NCBI GenBank assembly: GCA_002422085.1
Contig: DISZ01000005.1
Span: 62,001 to 126,000, forward strand
Source of the DNA: Rhodobacteraceae bacterium UBA6197
GTDB taxonomy: Bacteria > Pseudomonadota > Alphaproteobacteria > Rhodobacterales > Rhodobacteraceae
Length of the DNA stretch: 64,000 nt
Reading direction: 5' to 3'
Below the pieces are notes generated by a model. That model had not been told where the DNA came from, ran no database searches, and saw nothing but the letters and a program-made list of their open reading frames with translations. The translations under genes were made by a program, and so were the position numbers. Shown piece after piece: positions 25,701-34,362 of the stretch. Positions within the stretch are counted from its first letter, which is position 1. The number at the start of each line of letters is the position of its first letter.

Positions 25701-28700
25701 TGCAGCATCGGCATGGCTGATCCCAAGATGGCGCAACTGCACCTGCGCCTGGGTCCAGGACAGGGTTTCTGCGCGTGCGAAGGCCGAGGGGTCGCGGTGG
25801 CGGTCAACGAGGTCGAGAAGCGCGTCAGGAGAATCTGCGACCATCGTCCAGAAGGTAACCCGCGTCATGCCACCTGCCGGAACGCTGACCCGGCGGCGGA
25901 TCGAAAAGATCGGATCAAGCACCGTGCCCGTCGTGCCGGAAAGTGGTGCTTCGGCCATCGCCGCCTGTTGAAGATTGCGCCCCCGCCCGATGAATTTTGC
26001 CCGGTCCGTCTCGATCTCGATCGGGCCTGTCTCGGCTCCTTCCACGACGGCGATATGTGCGGCCCAAACCTCGGGGTCGGTGGGCGAACGGCGGCGCCGA
26101 GTGGCGATGACAACGCCAAGTTCCGGCAGGTAATCGGTCACGACGAACATCTTGGAAAATGCCGGATGCGCCTGATCTGCCGATTGCGGGGCCAGCGCCA
26201 GTTCGGCGTAAGAGGTCACGTCCACTTCGCGCGCGCTGCGGCCGGTATTGGTCAGCGTAACCCGTCGTGCCTCGGCATCGTCTTCTGCGGAAACGACCAC
26301 CTCGGTCGTCGTGGCAAAATGCGGCGCCTGTCGTGTGAAGGACGCATGATGTTCGCAAAATACCGCGCGGTGACTTTGGGCATCCGCGCGTATCGGCTGC
26401 ACCCCGGCGGACCACAGCATGCCGGACGCCCGGTCCCGCACAAAGACGAACGACCCAAGGGCGGCCTCGGTCGCCTCTGAACGCCAGCGGGTGATGGCCA
26501 GATCGCGCCAGCGACTGAAGCCTTCGCCCGTTGCGGTCAGCATCACGCCGTAGTTCCCGTTGGACAACAGATGCGCCGTCGGGACCGCCTCTGCCGGGGC
26601 GTCGAACACCCGCATGGTTGGCACATCGGTGATCTGCACTGCGCCGATCAGCACGTCCTTGGCCCGTGGCGGTGCCGCTGGCACGTTGCGCGGCACACGC
26701 TCGTGCAACAGCAATTCCACGCCCTGGATCATCGGCTCGGCGTGAAACCGGTCCCGCAGGCGACCGTTTTGCAGCGTATTGGCGATGCTGGCGATCGTCA
26801 TGCCCTGATGATGGGCCATGAAACTGCGCACGATGGCATGGTCTTCGTTCTTGGGCAGGCGCGTGGGCGTGAAATCGACCGCTTCGTAAAACCCGAAGCG
26901 GCCTTGCGCACCAAGTGCGGCAAGCCTTTCATAGTTCTGCACGGCCGCCACGGGATCGACCATCGAGGCCAGCCCCGTGGCATAGGGCGCCACCACCTGG
27001 TTTTCGCTCAGCCCCCGCTTGAGGCCAAGACCGGGCACGCCAAAGTTGGAATATTGATAGGTCATTTCCAGATCGCGGGCATTGAAGGATGATTCCGATA
27101 CCCCCCAGGGCACGCCAATCGCCGCGCCATAGGCTTGTTGACAGGCGACGACCAGCCGGTTGGTCTGCTCCAGAACCGACCCGACCGGCGCGCGCATCAC
27201 CAGCGACGGCATGAGGTATTCAAACATGCTGCCCGACCAGGAAATCAATGCCGACCCCGACCCGATGGGCGTGGCGGACCGCCCCAGTCGAAACCAGTGG
27301 CGCGTGTCGACATCGCCCTTGGCAATGGCAAAGAGGCTGGCAAGTCGCGCCTCGGACGCCAGAAGATCATAGAAATTCGCGTCAAGCCGGTTGGTGGCCA
27401 GCGAAAAGCCGATCGAGAGCAGCTTCTTGTCCGGCTCCAGCAAAAAGCCGAAGTCCATCTCGTCGGCGATGGTGCGCGCCATCGTCTCGACCTCGGCAAG
27501 AAGAGGTGTCGCCGACGACCCCTCCTTGTCGGCAAGATGGTCTTGCAGGCTTTGGTGGGCAACGCCGGTCCAGAATGCGATGTCCGAAGCGTCACCTGCC
27601 AGTTCCAAGGCCGTTTCCCACGCTGCGGCCGTATCAGGGACCATGTTCGCCAAGGCGGTCGACGGGGCCTTGGCCGCCACGGCAAGCGCGTCAAGTAGCG
27701 GCCCGAGGTGGGCGCGTCCGGGCTCGGTTTCCAGCGCCTGCTGTGCAAGCAAGAGGGTGTCGCCGAGCGATTGCCGAACGGTGGACTCTGTGACGGGAAG
27801 GCTTTTCCATTCACGGCACGCCTGCGCGACGGCGATCAGATGCCCGGCAAGATTGCCGCTGTCCACCGTCGATACATAGGCCGGTTCCAGCACGCGCAGA
27901 TCGCGCGTGTCATGCCAGTTGTAAACGTGCCCGCGATAGCGCGGCATCCGCTGGATCGTCTGCAAAGTGTCCTTCATCCGGTGCAGGGCAGCGGTCTGCC
28001 CGATCCATCCCATGTCGCGGGCGACCACCGTTGACAGCAGGTAAAGGCCGATATTGGTGGGCGAGGTTCGGCTGGCCACGGCAGGCTTTGGCGTTTCCTG
28101 AAAATTGTCCGGTGGCAGGAAATTCTCTTGCGCCGTCACGAATGTCTCGAAATAGCGCCATGTCCGGCGGGCGATCAGGCGCAGCGCGCGCGCCTGATCG
28201 TTGGACAAGGGCGCCATGGGTCTGACAACGCGAAGCTGGCTGATGATGCGGGCCACGGCCGGTGCGGCCGCCCAAGCCAGCGCAAAAGGCACAAGCCATG
28301 GCCGCATGGTGGGGTTGACCCAGGCCGCCACCGCGCAAGCGCCAAGCCCCAATATCATGCCCGGCGCCATGCGGAGGTATTGCGTCGCCACCGAGGGCAA
28401 ATCGCTGCCGCCCAGATGGGCCGCCGTCACCCATTCCAACAAATGCCGCCGCGATACGGTCAGCCGCCAGATCGTCCGCAAAATGGCATCTGCCATGGAT
28501 GCCGCTGTGTCGGCCAGCAGGATCATTGACAGCGAGATTTGCGCCAGAGCGGACAGAATGTCATGGCCCAAGGCGGCAAAGTGACTGCGCAGCGTGACGC
28601 CCGACCGCGTGGGCACAATCCCGAAGGGCAAGGGCAACAGACGCGGCAGGGCAAGCAACCCGACGATCCACGTCGTCCAGATCAGCGCCACGGCCGGGGG

Positions 28701-31211
28701 CATCATCCATCCGGCAAACAGCGTCAGAACCGCCATTGGCGCCAGCAGCGACCGGCGCAAGTTGTCGATCATCTTCCAGCGGCCAAGCGCCGGCATGCCG
28801 CCGGATGCAGCGCCTCTGCGGCCAAACATCCAGGGGAAAAGCTGCCAGTCCCCCCGCACCCAACGGTGGCGACGGCGGATGTCCACGTCATATCGGCTTG
28901 GGAAAGCCTCCACCACCTCGATGTCCGAAGCCAATGCCGCACGGGCAAACACACCTTCGAAAAGGTCATGGCTAAGCATGGTGTTTTCGGGAACGCGCCC
29001 GGCAAGTGCCGCCTCGAATGCATCAACGTCATAGATCCCCTTGCCGGTGAACGACCCCTCGGCGAACAGATCCTGATAAAGATCCGATGTCGCCATGACA
29101 TAGGGATCAATTCCACCCGGGCTGGAAAAGATGCGCTGATAAAGCGACCCTTCTTCTCCCATCGGCAGATCGGCCGTCACGCGTGGCTGCAAGACGCCAT
29201 AGCCTGCGGTTACCCGCCGTGATCCAATATCAAAAACAGGCCGGTTCAACGGATGCGCCATCTTGCCGATCATCTGGCGCACGGTGCCATGCAGAACCCG
29301 CGTGTCGGCATCCAGCGTGATGACATAGCGAATGTCTTGCGGCAGCGGGCTGCTGATCACAGAAAAACTGGTGTCGGTTGCCCCGCGCAACAGCCGGTTC
29401 AATTCGGTCAGTTTGCCCCGCTTTCGCTCCCACCCCATCCAGACGCCTTCGCTGGGGTTCCACAGCCGGCGGCGGTGCAGGAAATAGAAAAGCGGGCCAT
29501 GATCCGACGGGTAGCGGTTGTTCAGCTCGGCAATCGACGCGAGGGCGGTGGCAACAAGGGCATGGTCTTCGGCTACCGCATCGGATGCGGCGTCCATGGC
29601 GTCGGACAAAAGCGCATAGTGCAGGGCGCCACCGGTGCTTGCCAGATGGCGCACCTCCAGTTGCTCGATCTGCGCGTGCAACTCGTCGGTGTCATGCAAA
29701 AGCACCGGCACCGCCACAAGGCTGCGCAGATCGGCAGGGATCCCATTCGCCAGATCAAGACCGGGAAGGGCCTTTGGTGCGACGGACCTTGTAACGATCA
29801 GATTGACTGCGGCCGTTGCTACATCAATTGCGGTCGCCAACCCGGTGATCGCCAGAAAGAGCAAAGCCAGCGTGCCCGCCCCTTCGGCCCAAGCCAGCGA
29901 AAGCCCCAAGCCAAGGATCACAAGCGAAAGCGCAATAATCGCCGCCAGATAGCCCGGCAGACCAAGACGGCCGATTATGCGGTAGATCCGCAGGCGCCAC
30001 GATGGCCTGAACTTCAGTCGGGCTTCCAGCGTCGCCCGCCCGGCATCGATCAGCCAATACCCCGGTTCGCGACTGTGCCCGGTGTCGCCCGACGCGGCCA
30101 ACTCGAGGCTCGCTTCGGCCACGTCGATCTCGGTCTGGTGCGTCCCGCGCGCAATGATCTCGATTGCTGTGCGATAGCGGTTGCGGGTAGCGAAATCCAT
30201 TTCGGCAAACGCCGAGCCTGCCTGCAAACGCGCATCGACCAGACTGACATCTTCAAAGAAATCGGCCCAGTCCATTTCGGACACCAGGCGCATAGAGGTG
30301 ACGACATTGCGCATCGTGACGTTCGACGCGGCAAGTTGCATTTGCGCGAAGGAGACAACCTCGTCGATCGTCATGCCTTGCCGGTGCAGTCGATCCTCAA
30401 GCCAGGTAAAAAGAGGCGTTTGCGCCGGGTCGAACCCGCGCAGACGCTTGGCAATCTGGGCTGCGACAACCTCGGGCAGCGGCGCGGTTTCAAAGGGGGC
30501 GACGGCCATCTGCATCACCGAATGCTGCGACTGGCCGGCGGCGGTCTTTGCGGCCAATACGGCATTCACAATCGCATCGGCCTGATGGCGCTGTTCGTGG
30601 CCTTCGATGATCTGCAACGCCAAACGGCGCATGTTCTCGATCAGCACGATGCGAAGCGTGATCGCCACCGCCCACAGCTCGCCAATCATGAGGGGTTGAA
30701 CCTGTTGATAGGCACCCACGAAGTGGCTCAGCACCGGGCCAGAAATAAGGCTGTCGGTATGTGCGACATAGGCCCAGGCAAGCCCGAAGACGCGCGGGTA
30801 GCCTGCAAATGGCCCCTCTGCCAGCTTTGGCAGTTGTCGGTAATAACCCGGCGGAAGATCTTCGCGGATCTGGCGCAATTGCTGTTCGACAAGGTGGAAA
30901 TTGTCCAAAAGCCATTCGGCCGCTGGTGTGATGGTGTCCCCGGCTTGCAGCGCCGCCGCGCAGGTTCGGTAGGCGCCAAGCAGATACTCTGCGTTGTCCT
31001 TGACGCGCGTATCCAGCCGCGGAATTCTGATCTCGGCGCCGGTGACGATTTGTTGCGCCGCGGCCAATGTCTGAGCGTGATGCTCAAGTCGCTCCAGGCC
31101 GAAAAGGTCGGATCTGATCGGTGAGGTGTCTTGCCACAAATCCAGGTTGCTGCGCGCTGAGCGCGACGGAAGGGCCCGGGAAACCCAAGCCCAGGCCTTG
31201 TGAAAGCTCAA
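22728..31211 (-). CDS. ndvB: Cyclic beta-1,2-glucan synthase (NdvB/ChvB type)
   Basis: A 2827-residue inner-membrane enzyme, full length for the family, that polymerises UDP-glucose into cyclic beta-1,2-glucans exported to the periplasm for osmoadaptation and surface functions. An N-terminal cytoplasmic region is followed by membrane helices near 425-480 and 830-990. The GT84 domain shows ITLDADTRVLHG near 630 and RRRHRWVRGDWQLFPWM near 790. A glycoamylase-like domain includes KNEDHAIVRSFMAHHQGMT near 1453. The C-terminal GH94-like phosphorylase part includes GTGDWNDGMN near 2504 and YTGSAGWMYRAGIEG near 2730. The start is a TTG overlapping the stop of a small upstream gene; no in-frame ATG precedes the conserved WQDTSPIR segment. 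Confidence 0.93.
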   Translation of the reverse strand: MSFHKAWAWVSRALPSRSARSNLDLWQDTSPIRSDLFGLERLEHHAQTLAAAQQIVTGAEIRIPRLDTRVKDNAEYLLGAYRTCAAALQAGDTITPAAEWLLDNFHLVEQQLRQIREDLPPGYYRQLPKLAEGPFAGYPRVFGLAWAYVAHTDSLISGPVLSHFVGAYQQVQPLMIGELWAVAITLRIVLIENMRRLALQIIEGHEQRHQADAIVNAVLAAKTAAGQSQHSVMQMAVAPFETAPLPEVVAAQIAKRLRGFDPAQTPLFTWLEDRLHRQGMTIDEVVSFAQMQLAASNVTMRNVVTSMRLVSEMDWADFFEDVSLVDARLQAGSAFAEMDFATRNRYRTAIEIIARGTHQTEIDVAEASLELAASGDTGHSREPGYWLIDAGRATLEARLKFRPSWRLRIYRIIGRLGLPGYLAAIIALSLVILGLGLSLAWAEGAGTLALLFLAITGLATAIDVATAAVNLIVTRSVAPKALPGLDLANGIPADLRSLVAVPVLLHDTDELHAQIEQLEVRHLASTGGALHYALLSDAMDAASDAVAEDHALVATALASIAELNNRYPSDHGPLFYFLHRRRLWNPSEGVWMGWERKRGKLTELNRLLRGATDTSFSVISSPLPQDIRYVITLDADTRVLHGTVRQMIGKMAHPLNRPVFDIGSRRVTAGYGVLQPRVTADLPMGEEGSLYQRIFSSPGGIDPYVMATSDLYQDLFAEGSFTGKGIYDVDAFEAALAGRVPENTMLSHDLFEGVFARAALASDIEVVEAFPSRYDVDIRRRHRWVRGDWQLFPWMFGRRGAASGGMPALGRWKMIDNLRRSLLAPMAVLTLFAGWMMPPAVALIWTTWIVGLLALPRLLPLPFGIVPTRSGVTLRSHFAALGHDILSALAQISLSMILLADTAASMADAILRTIWRLTVSRRHLLEWVTAAHLGGSDLPSVATQYLRMAPGMILGLGACAVAAWVNPTMRPWLVPFALAWAAAPAVARIISQLRVVRPMAPLSNDQARALRLIARRTWRYFETFVTAQENFLPPDNFQETPKPAVASRTSPTNIGLYLLSTVVARDMGWIGQTAALHRMKDTLQTIQRMPRYRGHVYNWHDTRDLRVLEPAYVSTVDSGNLAGHLIAVAQACREWKSLPVTESTVRQSLGDTLLLAQQALETEPGRAHLGPLLDALAVAAKAPSTALANMVPDTAAAWETALELAGDASDIAFWTGVAHQSLQDHLADKEGSSATPLLAEVETMARTIADEMDFGFLLEPDKKLLSIGFSLATNRLDANFYDLLASEARLASLFAIAKGDVDTRHWFRLGRSATPIGSGSALISWSGSMFEYLMPSLVMRAPVGSVLEQTNRLVVACQQAYGAAIGVPWGVSESSFNARDLEMTYQYSNFGVPGLGLKRGLSENQVVAPYATGLASMVDPVAAVQNYERLAALGAQGRFGFYEAVDFTPTRLPKNEDHAIVRSFMAHHQGMTIASIANTLQNGRLRDRFHAEPMIQGVELLLHERVPRNVPAAPPRAKDVLIGAVQITDVPTMRVFDAPAEAVPTAHLLSNGNYGVMLTATGEGFSRWRDLAITRWRSEATEAALGSFVFVRDRASGMLWSAGVQPIRADAQSHRAVFCEHHASFTRQAPHFATTTEVVVSAEDDAEARRVTLTNTGRSAREVDVTSYAELALAPQSADQAHPAFSKMFVVTDYLPELGVVIATRRRRSPTDPEVWAAHIAVVEGAETGPIEIETDRAKFIGRGRNLQQAAMAEAPLSGTTGTVLDPIFSIRRRVSVPAGGMTRVTFWTMVADSPDALLDLVDRHRDPSAFARAETLSWTQAQVQLRHLGISHADAADFQALGGMVMRGDGRLRASAAQITTGAAPQSALWALGISGDLPIVLLQIDDAQDIAVLQQVLSAHEHWGMRQLSVDLVILNDRLSSYVQDLQIAIDSAVRAARSRPQADGVHASAKGTIHTLRSDIIVPDARAHLLSAARLVIVAGRGSVNQQLALLAAPQQIMAPIPKTPRQIPPQIPPAPTLPELEFFNGTGGFAEQGRDYVTVLRDGMTTPAPWINVIANQTFGFQVSAEGSGHIWSENSRENQITPWSNDPVTDPAGEAIYLHDLETDQVWTPTALPIRGRGTYIARHGFGYTAFEHESNGIAASMVQFVPLDAPVKISRLTLRNTSQRVRKLSVTGYAEWVLGASRSATATFVTTRPDPATGAVLAQNTFSTAFPGRVAFADLGANTSSITADRAGFIGPGGTLAAPAAINGRPLLGRTGPALDPCAALQRRVTLEPGETVEIVFQIGQADSAKAASALIQQIRSADLDQTLQAVKRHWADVLTAVQVTSPDRAMDIMLNGWLLYQTLACRIWARAGFYQASGAYGFRDQLQDGMALTFSRPEMTRAHLLRAASRQFPEGDVQHWWLPHSGQGVRTRISDDRVWLGYGVARYIAVSGDLAILDEKLPFLQGPAVPPDAHDDFFQPTASDTKASLFEHCARGLDQAIDLTGANGMPLIGTGDWNDGMNRVGEGGAGTSVWLGWLLIATIDMMAPHADSRDPARAARWRHHAQAVRKAIEATGWDGAWYRRGTFDDGTILGSAASDECRIDSIAQSWAVLSGAADPDRAKIAMASMTAHLVRPDPGLVLLFTPPFDRSELDPGYIKGYPPGLRENGGQYSHAAMWAILAQTRLGNGDAAGQLFAMLNPINHALTPVAADRYKVEPYVIAADVYSTAPHAGRGGWTWYTGSAGWMYRAGIEGLLGLNRSAKHLLLNPCFPKAWPRLEATVTLGRARIRIIILNPEGTGHGIASAQLDDAALSIGQNGVSLPLTDGAHDLIVTLGPANT

Positions 31212-31411
31212 GACGTTGACGCTGGATTGCGTTTCTGCGCGCCCTCGGTGCTTGCCGCGGCATTCTCTTTGGCCACGATTTTTCTGGCCACGTCATCCTT
31301 GGCCCTGCGGCGCCGCATGATCATGCTTTCGTCCGTCTTTCCGCACTGCACGTCAGCGCGTATGCGTCGGGCCATCACGGCCCATTTGGTTTCTATCTGG
31401 TTCCAATCCAT
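31208..31411 (-). CDS. Small protein overlapping the ndvB start
   Basis: A 67-residue basic protein starting MDWNQIETKWAVMARRIRAD, preceded by a good AAAGGA site 8 bases upstream of its ATG. The opening is loosely like CsbD-type stress proteins (MNWDQIEGKW), but the remainder, rich in Arg and Ala, is not. Its TGA overlaps the TTG start of ndvB (TTGA), implying translational coupling. Alternatively a frameshift might join it to ndvB. Function unknown. Confidence 0.55.
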   Translation of the reverse strand: MDWNQIETKWAVMARRIRADVQCGKTDESMIMRRRRAKDDVARKIVAKENAAASTEGAQKRNPASTS

Positions 31412-32059
31412 CGGTTCGTCCTTTCGTGTCATGGCAGTGACCAAGGCTTTCGAAACAGGTTCCGCCGTGTCATCCGGCGGACAAATGATGTGGTTTGCCC
31501 GCCTTCGCGCCGACGCGATCAGCGGACAGACCGTCAAATGGCTTGCCGCACGGGCTGGCAAGACAACCCCGCGTGATCCGGACCATGGGCTTGCCGTTTC
31601 TCACGGGGCTCATTGAGGGGCAGCTGACGAACAGCGGTGGGGTCATCCGACCCGTCTTGATCGTCGCCTGTCGTGTGTTCCAGGCCGAAAGCGATCCATC
31701 ATGGCTTCCACCGACGGCACCGATCACCGGCAAACCGGAGTGCCATCAGCGATACAAAATGGGCCGTGATGGTAATGGCATCGAACTATCACACTTTTCC
31801 CCCGCGCCTTTCGGCGCGCGGTCCAGAGCGTCAAATATCATAATCTGCAGAATATAGCGCCCGACGTCGGCAATCACAGAGGGCGCCTGACCACGCAATG
31901 GCTTTTTCTAACATGCCGATCATCGGAATACAAATGCTGGCTGCGGAGCCGCCAAAGGGCAGTATTCCATACTGGCAGGTGTCCGGTTCGGGACCTTGCA
32001 TCGCGGCGATCATGTGCCGTCCCTGTCCCTTGATGACGGCTGCTGAGTCGGCGCCGGCA
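31412..32059. other. Gene-free stretch upstream of the ndvB unit
   Basis: About 650 bp without a supportable gene. It should contain the promoter of the ndvB unit near its left end, but I cannot pick one with confidence. The right part borders the IS5 remnant. Confidence 0.5.
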
Positions 32060-32360
32060 CAGGGCCCGCAACCAGAACATGAAGGTTGCGGCAAGTGCGA
32101 CGGCGGAGAGGAAGTTCTTGGGCACCTGTCGTAGCGGGTTGCGACGCGGCGCCGATCCTTGAGCCTGCCGAACATGATTTCGATGCGGTTTCGGCGTTGT
32201 TGGCGGTAGTTGTCGTATTTGACGACGGTCAGCCGAAGGCATAAAGGGGCGTTTTCCTCATTTGCGGATGCTTGCGAAAACCGGGGCCGTCGATTTCCCG
32301 CACGACGCGGCCAGAGCTGCGATACCCCCTAGGCTGGATCCGAACCGGGGCTGACCGCTC
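32060..32360 (-). mobile_element. C-terminal fragment of an IS5-family transposase
   Basis: On the minus strand the sequence encodes NRIEIMFGRLKDRRRVATRYDR and, after a frameshift, CPKNFLSAVALAATFMFWL. This is the well-known C-terminus of IS5-group DDE transposases, including the YREK-like region. Upstream, a weaker match (GYRSSGRVVREI, corresponding to GYDADWFREAL) runs to about 32350 with another frameshift. The N-terminal two thirds is missing. Element ends and target duplications were not identified. Confidence 0.78.
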
Positions 32361-32454
32361 AACCACGGCGCAACCCTGACGTATTCCAATTGGTGGGGCG
32401 GTTGGCGGGCAATTCCGACAAGCTTGAAAATAAATCTTTGTTTTCAACGGCAAG

Positions 32455-32544
32455 TGGCGGAAGCGGTGGGATTCGAACCCACGGACGGGTTTCCCCGTCG
32501 CTGGTTTTCAAGACCAGAGCCTTCAACCACTCGGCCACGCTTCC
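32455..32544 (-). tRNA. tRNA-Ser (anticodon TGA)
   Basis: A 90-nt class II tRNA on the minus strand. The acceptor arm GGAAGCG pairs with CGCTTCC, followed by discriminator G and an encoded CCA. The anticodon stem-loop CTGGTCTTGAAAACCAG carries TGA. A long variable arm (GCGACGGGGAAACCCGTC) and the T-loop GGTTCGAATCC are present. It decodes UCA and other UCN serine codons. Confidence 0.96.
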
Positions 32545-32705
32545 ATACCTTTCGGGGGCTGTGGCCGCAACCAAACGTACCCCCCCCGTTCGGGATCGGC
32601 GCATCCTAGCGAGAGGGGGGGCTGAACTCAAGTGGCCCCCATCCGCTAAAACGCTTGCCCGAAACAATAATTCGACCTTTGACCCGACCTCGAGCGCGGT
32701 GCCGA

Positions 32706-33650
32706 TCAGGCCTCTTCGGCCTGCAAGAATCGCTCCACATCCAACGCGGCCATGCAGCCCATGCCCGCTGAGGTGACCGCTTGCCGGTAAACAGGATCGA
32801 TCAGATCACCCGCAGCAAAGACGCCGGCAACCGAGGTCTCAGTCGTCCCGGGGGCCACCTTGACATAGCCACCCATGTGCAGATCAAGCTGGCCCTTGAC
32901 CAGTTCCGAGGCAGGCGCGTGGCCGATGGCTACGAAGAACCCCGCGCAGGGAATTTCGGTGATCTCGCCGGTTTCGACATGCTTGGCGCGCACACCGGTT
33001 ACACCCAACGGGGCTTCGGTGCCCAAGACCTCGTCAATGCCGTGATTCCACAAGATTTCGACCTTGGGGTTCTTGAACAACCGGTCCTGCATGATCTTTT
33101 CAGCGCGCAGACTGTCGCGACGGTGAATCAGCGTCACCTTTGAGGCGAAATTGGTCAGGAACAAGGCCTCCTCCACTGCGCTATTGCCGCCGCCCACCAC
33201 GACAATCTCCTTGCCGCGATAGAAGAAGCCATCGCAGGTGGCGCAAGCCGACACCCCAAAGCCCTTGAATTTCTCTTCCGAAGGCAGCCCCAGCCAACGT
33301 GCCTGGGCGCCCGTTGCCAGGATCACCGCATCGGCGGTGTAGGTGGTGCCGCTGTCGCCCTTTGCGGTGAACGGCCGCTTCGAGAGATCAAGCGAGACGA
33401 TATAGTCACTTATCACTTCGGCCCCCGTCGCGCGGGCGTGTTCTTCCATCTTGACCATCAGGTCAGGACCTTGGATTTGCGTTTCACCGGGCCAGTTTTC
33501 GACCTCGGTGGTGATGGTCAGTTGACCGCCGGGCTGAATGCCTTGCACCAGAATGGGATTCAACATGGCGCGCGCCGAATAGACCGCTGCCGTATGGCCC
33601 GCCGGACCCGAGCCGATGATCAGTACCTTGGTATGCCGCGTCTCGCCCAT
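32706..33650 (-). CDS. trxB: Thioredoxin-disulfide reductase
   Basis: NADPH- and FAD-dependent cytoplasmic reductase of thioredoxin, 314 residues. The N-terminal FAD motif is VLIIGSGPAGHTAA, the redox-active pair is CATC near residue 137, and the NADPH motif is VVVGGGNSAVEEA near 150. The C-terminal FAD segment is AAGDLIDPVYRQA. The start at MGETRHTK has AAGGAG just upstream. The gene is divergent from an Lrp-type regulator with 159 bp between them, a common Rhodobacterales pairing. Confidence 0.97.
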   Translation of the reverse strand: MGETRHTKVLIIGSGPAGHTAAVYSARAMLNPILVQGIQPGGQLTITTEVENWPGETQIQGPDLMVKMEEHARATGAEVISDYIVSLDLSKRPFTAKGDSGTTYTADAVILATGAQARWLGLPSEEKFKGFGVSACATCDGFFYRGKEIVVVGGGNSAVEEALFLTNFASKVTLIHRRDSLRAEKIMQDRLFKNPKVEILWNHGIDEVLGTEAPLGVTGVRAKHVETGEITEIPCAGFFVAIGHAPASELVKGQLDLHMGGYVKVAPGTTETSVAGVFAAGDLIDPVYRQAVTSAGMGCMAALDVERFLQAEEA

Positions 33651-33809
33651 GCTGTTCTCCTTGATGATGTGCATGGATATAGCCATGACGAAGCGCGGCG
33701 AAAACCCCCAAGACGCACCCGCAGGATTGCGCTTGCACCTGTCATCACGAAACATTATTGCGCAATCCTTGCTCGCGCGATACGTTCCGCGAAACCTTCG
33801 GAGGATGCC

Positions 33810-34310
33810 ATGGCCAGCACCAAGCTTGACGAAATCGACCGGAAGATTCTGGCCGAGCTTCAGGCGGACGGTCGCATGACCAATGTCGAATTGGCCAAGC
33901 GGGTCGGAATCTCGGCCCCGCCGTGTTTGCGCCGGGTGCGCACCTTGGAGGAATCAGGTTTCATTCGTGGCTACCACGCCGACGTGAACCCAAGAGAACT
34001 GGGCTTTGAAGTTCAGGTTTTTGCGATGGTGCGCCTGCACAGCCAGGCCGAATCCGATCTTTGCGCATTTGAGGCCCGTTGCCGGGCCTGGCCGCTGGTT
34101 CGCGAATGTCACATGCTCAACGGCGAGATCGATTTTATCCTGAAATGCGTGGCGCCCGATCTGTCGACCTTCCAGAACTTCCTCACCGAAAGCCTGACGT
34201 CGGCTGACAACGTCGCCTCGGTCAAGACCAGCCTCGTGATCCGCTGCGCCAAGGATGAACCCGGTGTGCCGTTCGATGTGCTTGAAGTCCGCTTGGCCAA
34301 ACTCGCCTGA
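33810..34310 (+). CDS. Lrp/AsnC family transcriptional regulator
   Basis: A 166-residue regulator with an N-terminal winged helix-turn-helix (LDEIDRKILAELQADGRMTN, then VELAKRVGISAPPCLRRVRTLE) and a C-terminal RAM ligand-binding domain containing VRECHMLNGEIDFILKC. The ATG follows GGAGG. It is likely a DNA-binding octamer or dimer responding to an amino acid. The divergent partner is trxB; whether it controls trxB or itself is not shown. Confidence 0.92.
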   Translation: MASTKLDEIDRKILAELQADGRMTNVELAKRVGISAPPCLRRVRTLEESGFIRGYHADVNPRELGFEVQVFAMVRLHSQAESDLCAFEARCRAWPLVRECHMLNGEIDFILKCVAPDLSTFQNFLTESLTSADNVASVKTSLVIRCAKDEPGVPFDVLEVRLAKLA

Positions 34311-34323
34311 TCCCAGCTTCTGT

Positions 34324-34360
34324 TTGGCACAAATACTCCGGGGTCCGGGGCAGCGCCCCG
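34324..34360 (-). repeat. Intergenic repeat copy a (GGAGTATTT family)
   Basis: On the minus strand this reads a GC-rich hairpin (CCGGGGCGCTGCCCCGG) followed by ACCCCGGAGTATTTGTGCC and then AAACAGAAGCTGG, matching the copy at 35438-35479. It lies between the convergent lrp and oxidoreductase genes and could act as a terminator. Confidence 0.6.
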
Positions 34361-34362
34361 GT

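Noticed and set aside
29253..31124. A 623-codon plus-strand open frame antisense to ndvB
   Set aside because: High-GC codon bias opens antisense frames. The translation is Arg/Gln/His-rich without domains, while the ndvB frame is clearly coding.
32424..32447. TTGAAAA/TTTTCAA inverted repeat beside the tRNA as terminator
   Set aside because: The stem is short and AT-only, without a clear T tract, and may equally be part of the adjacent decayed element.
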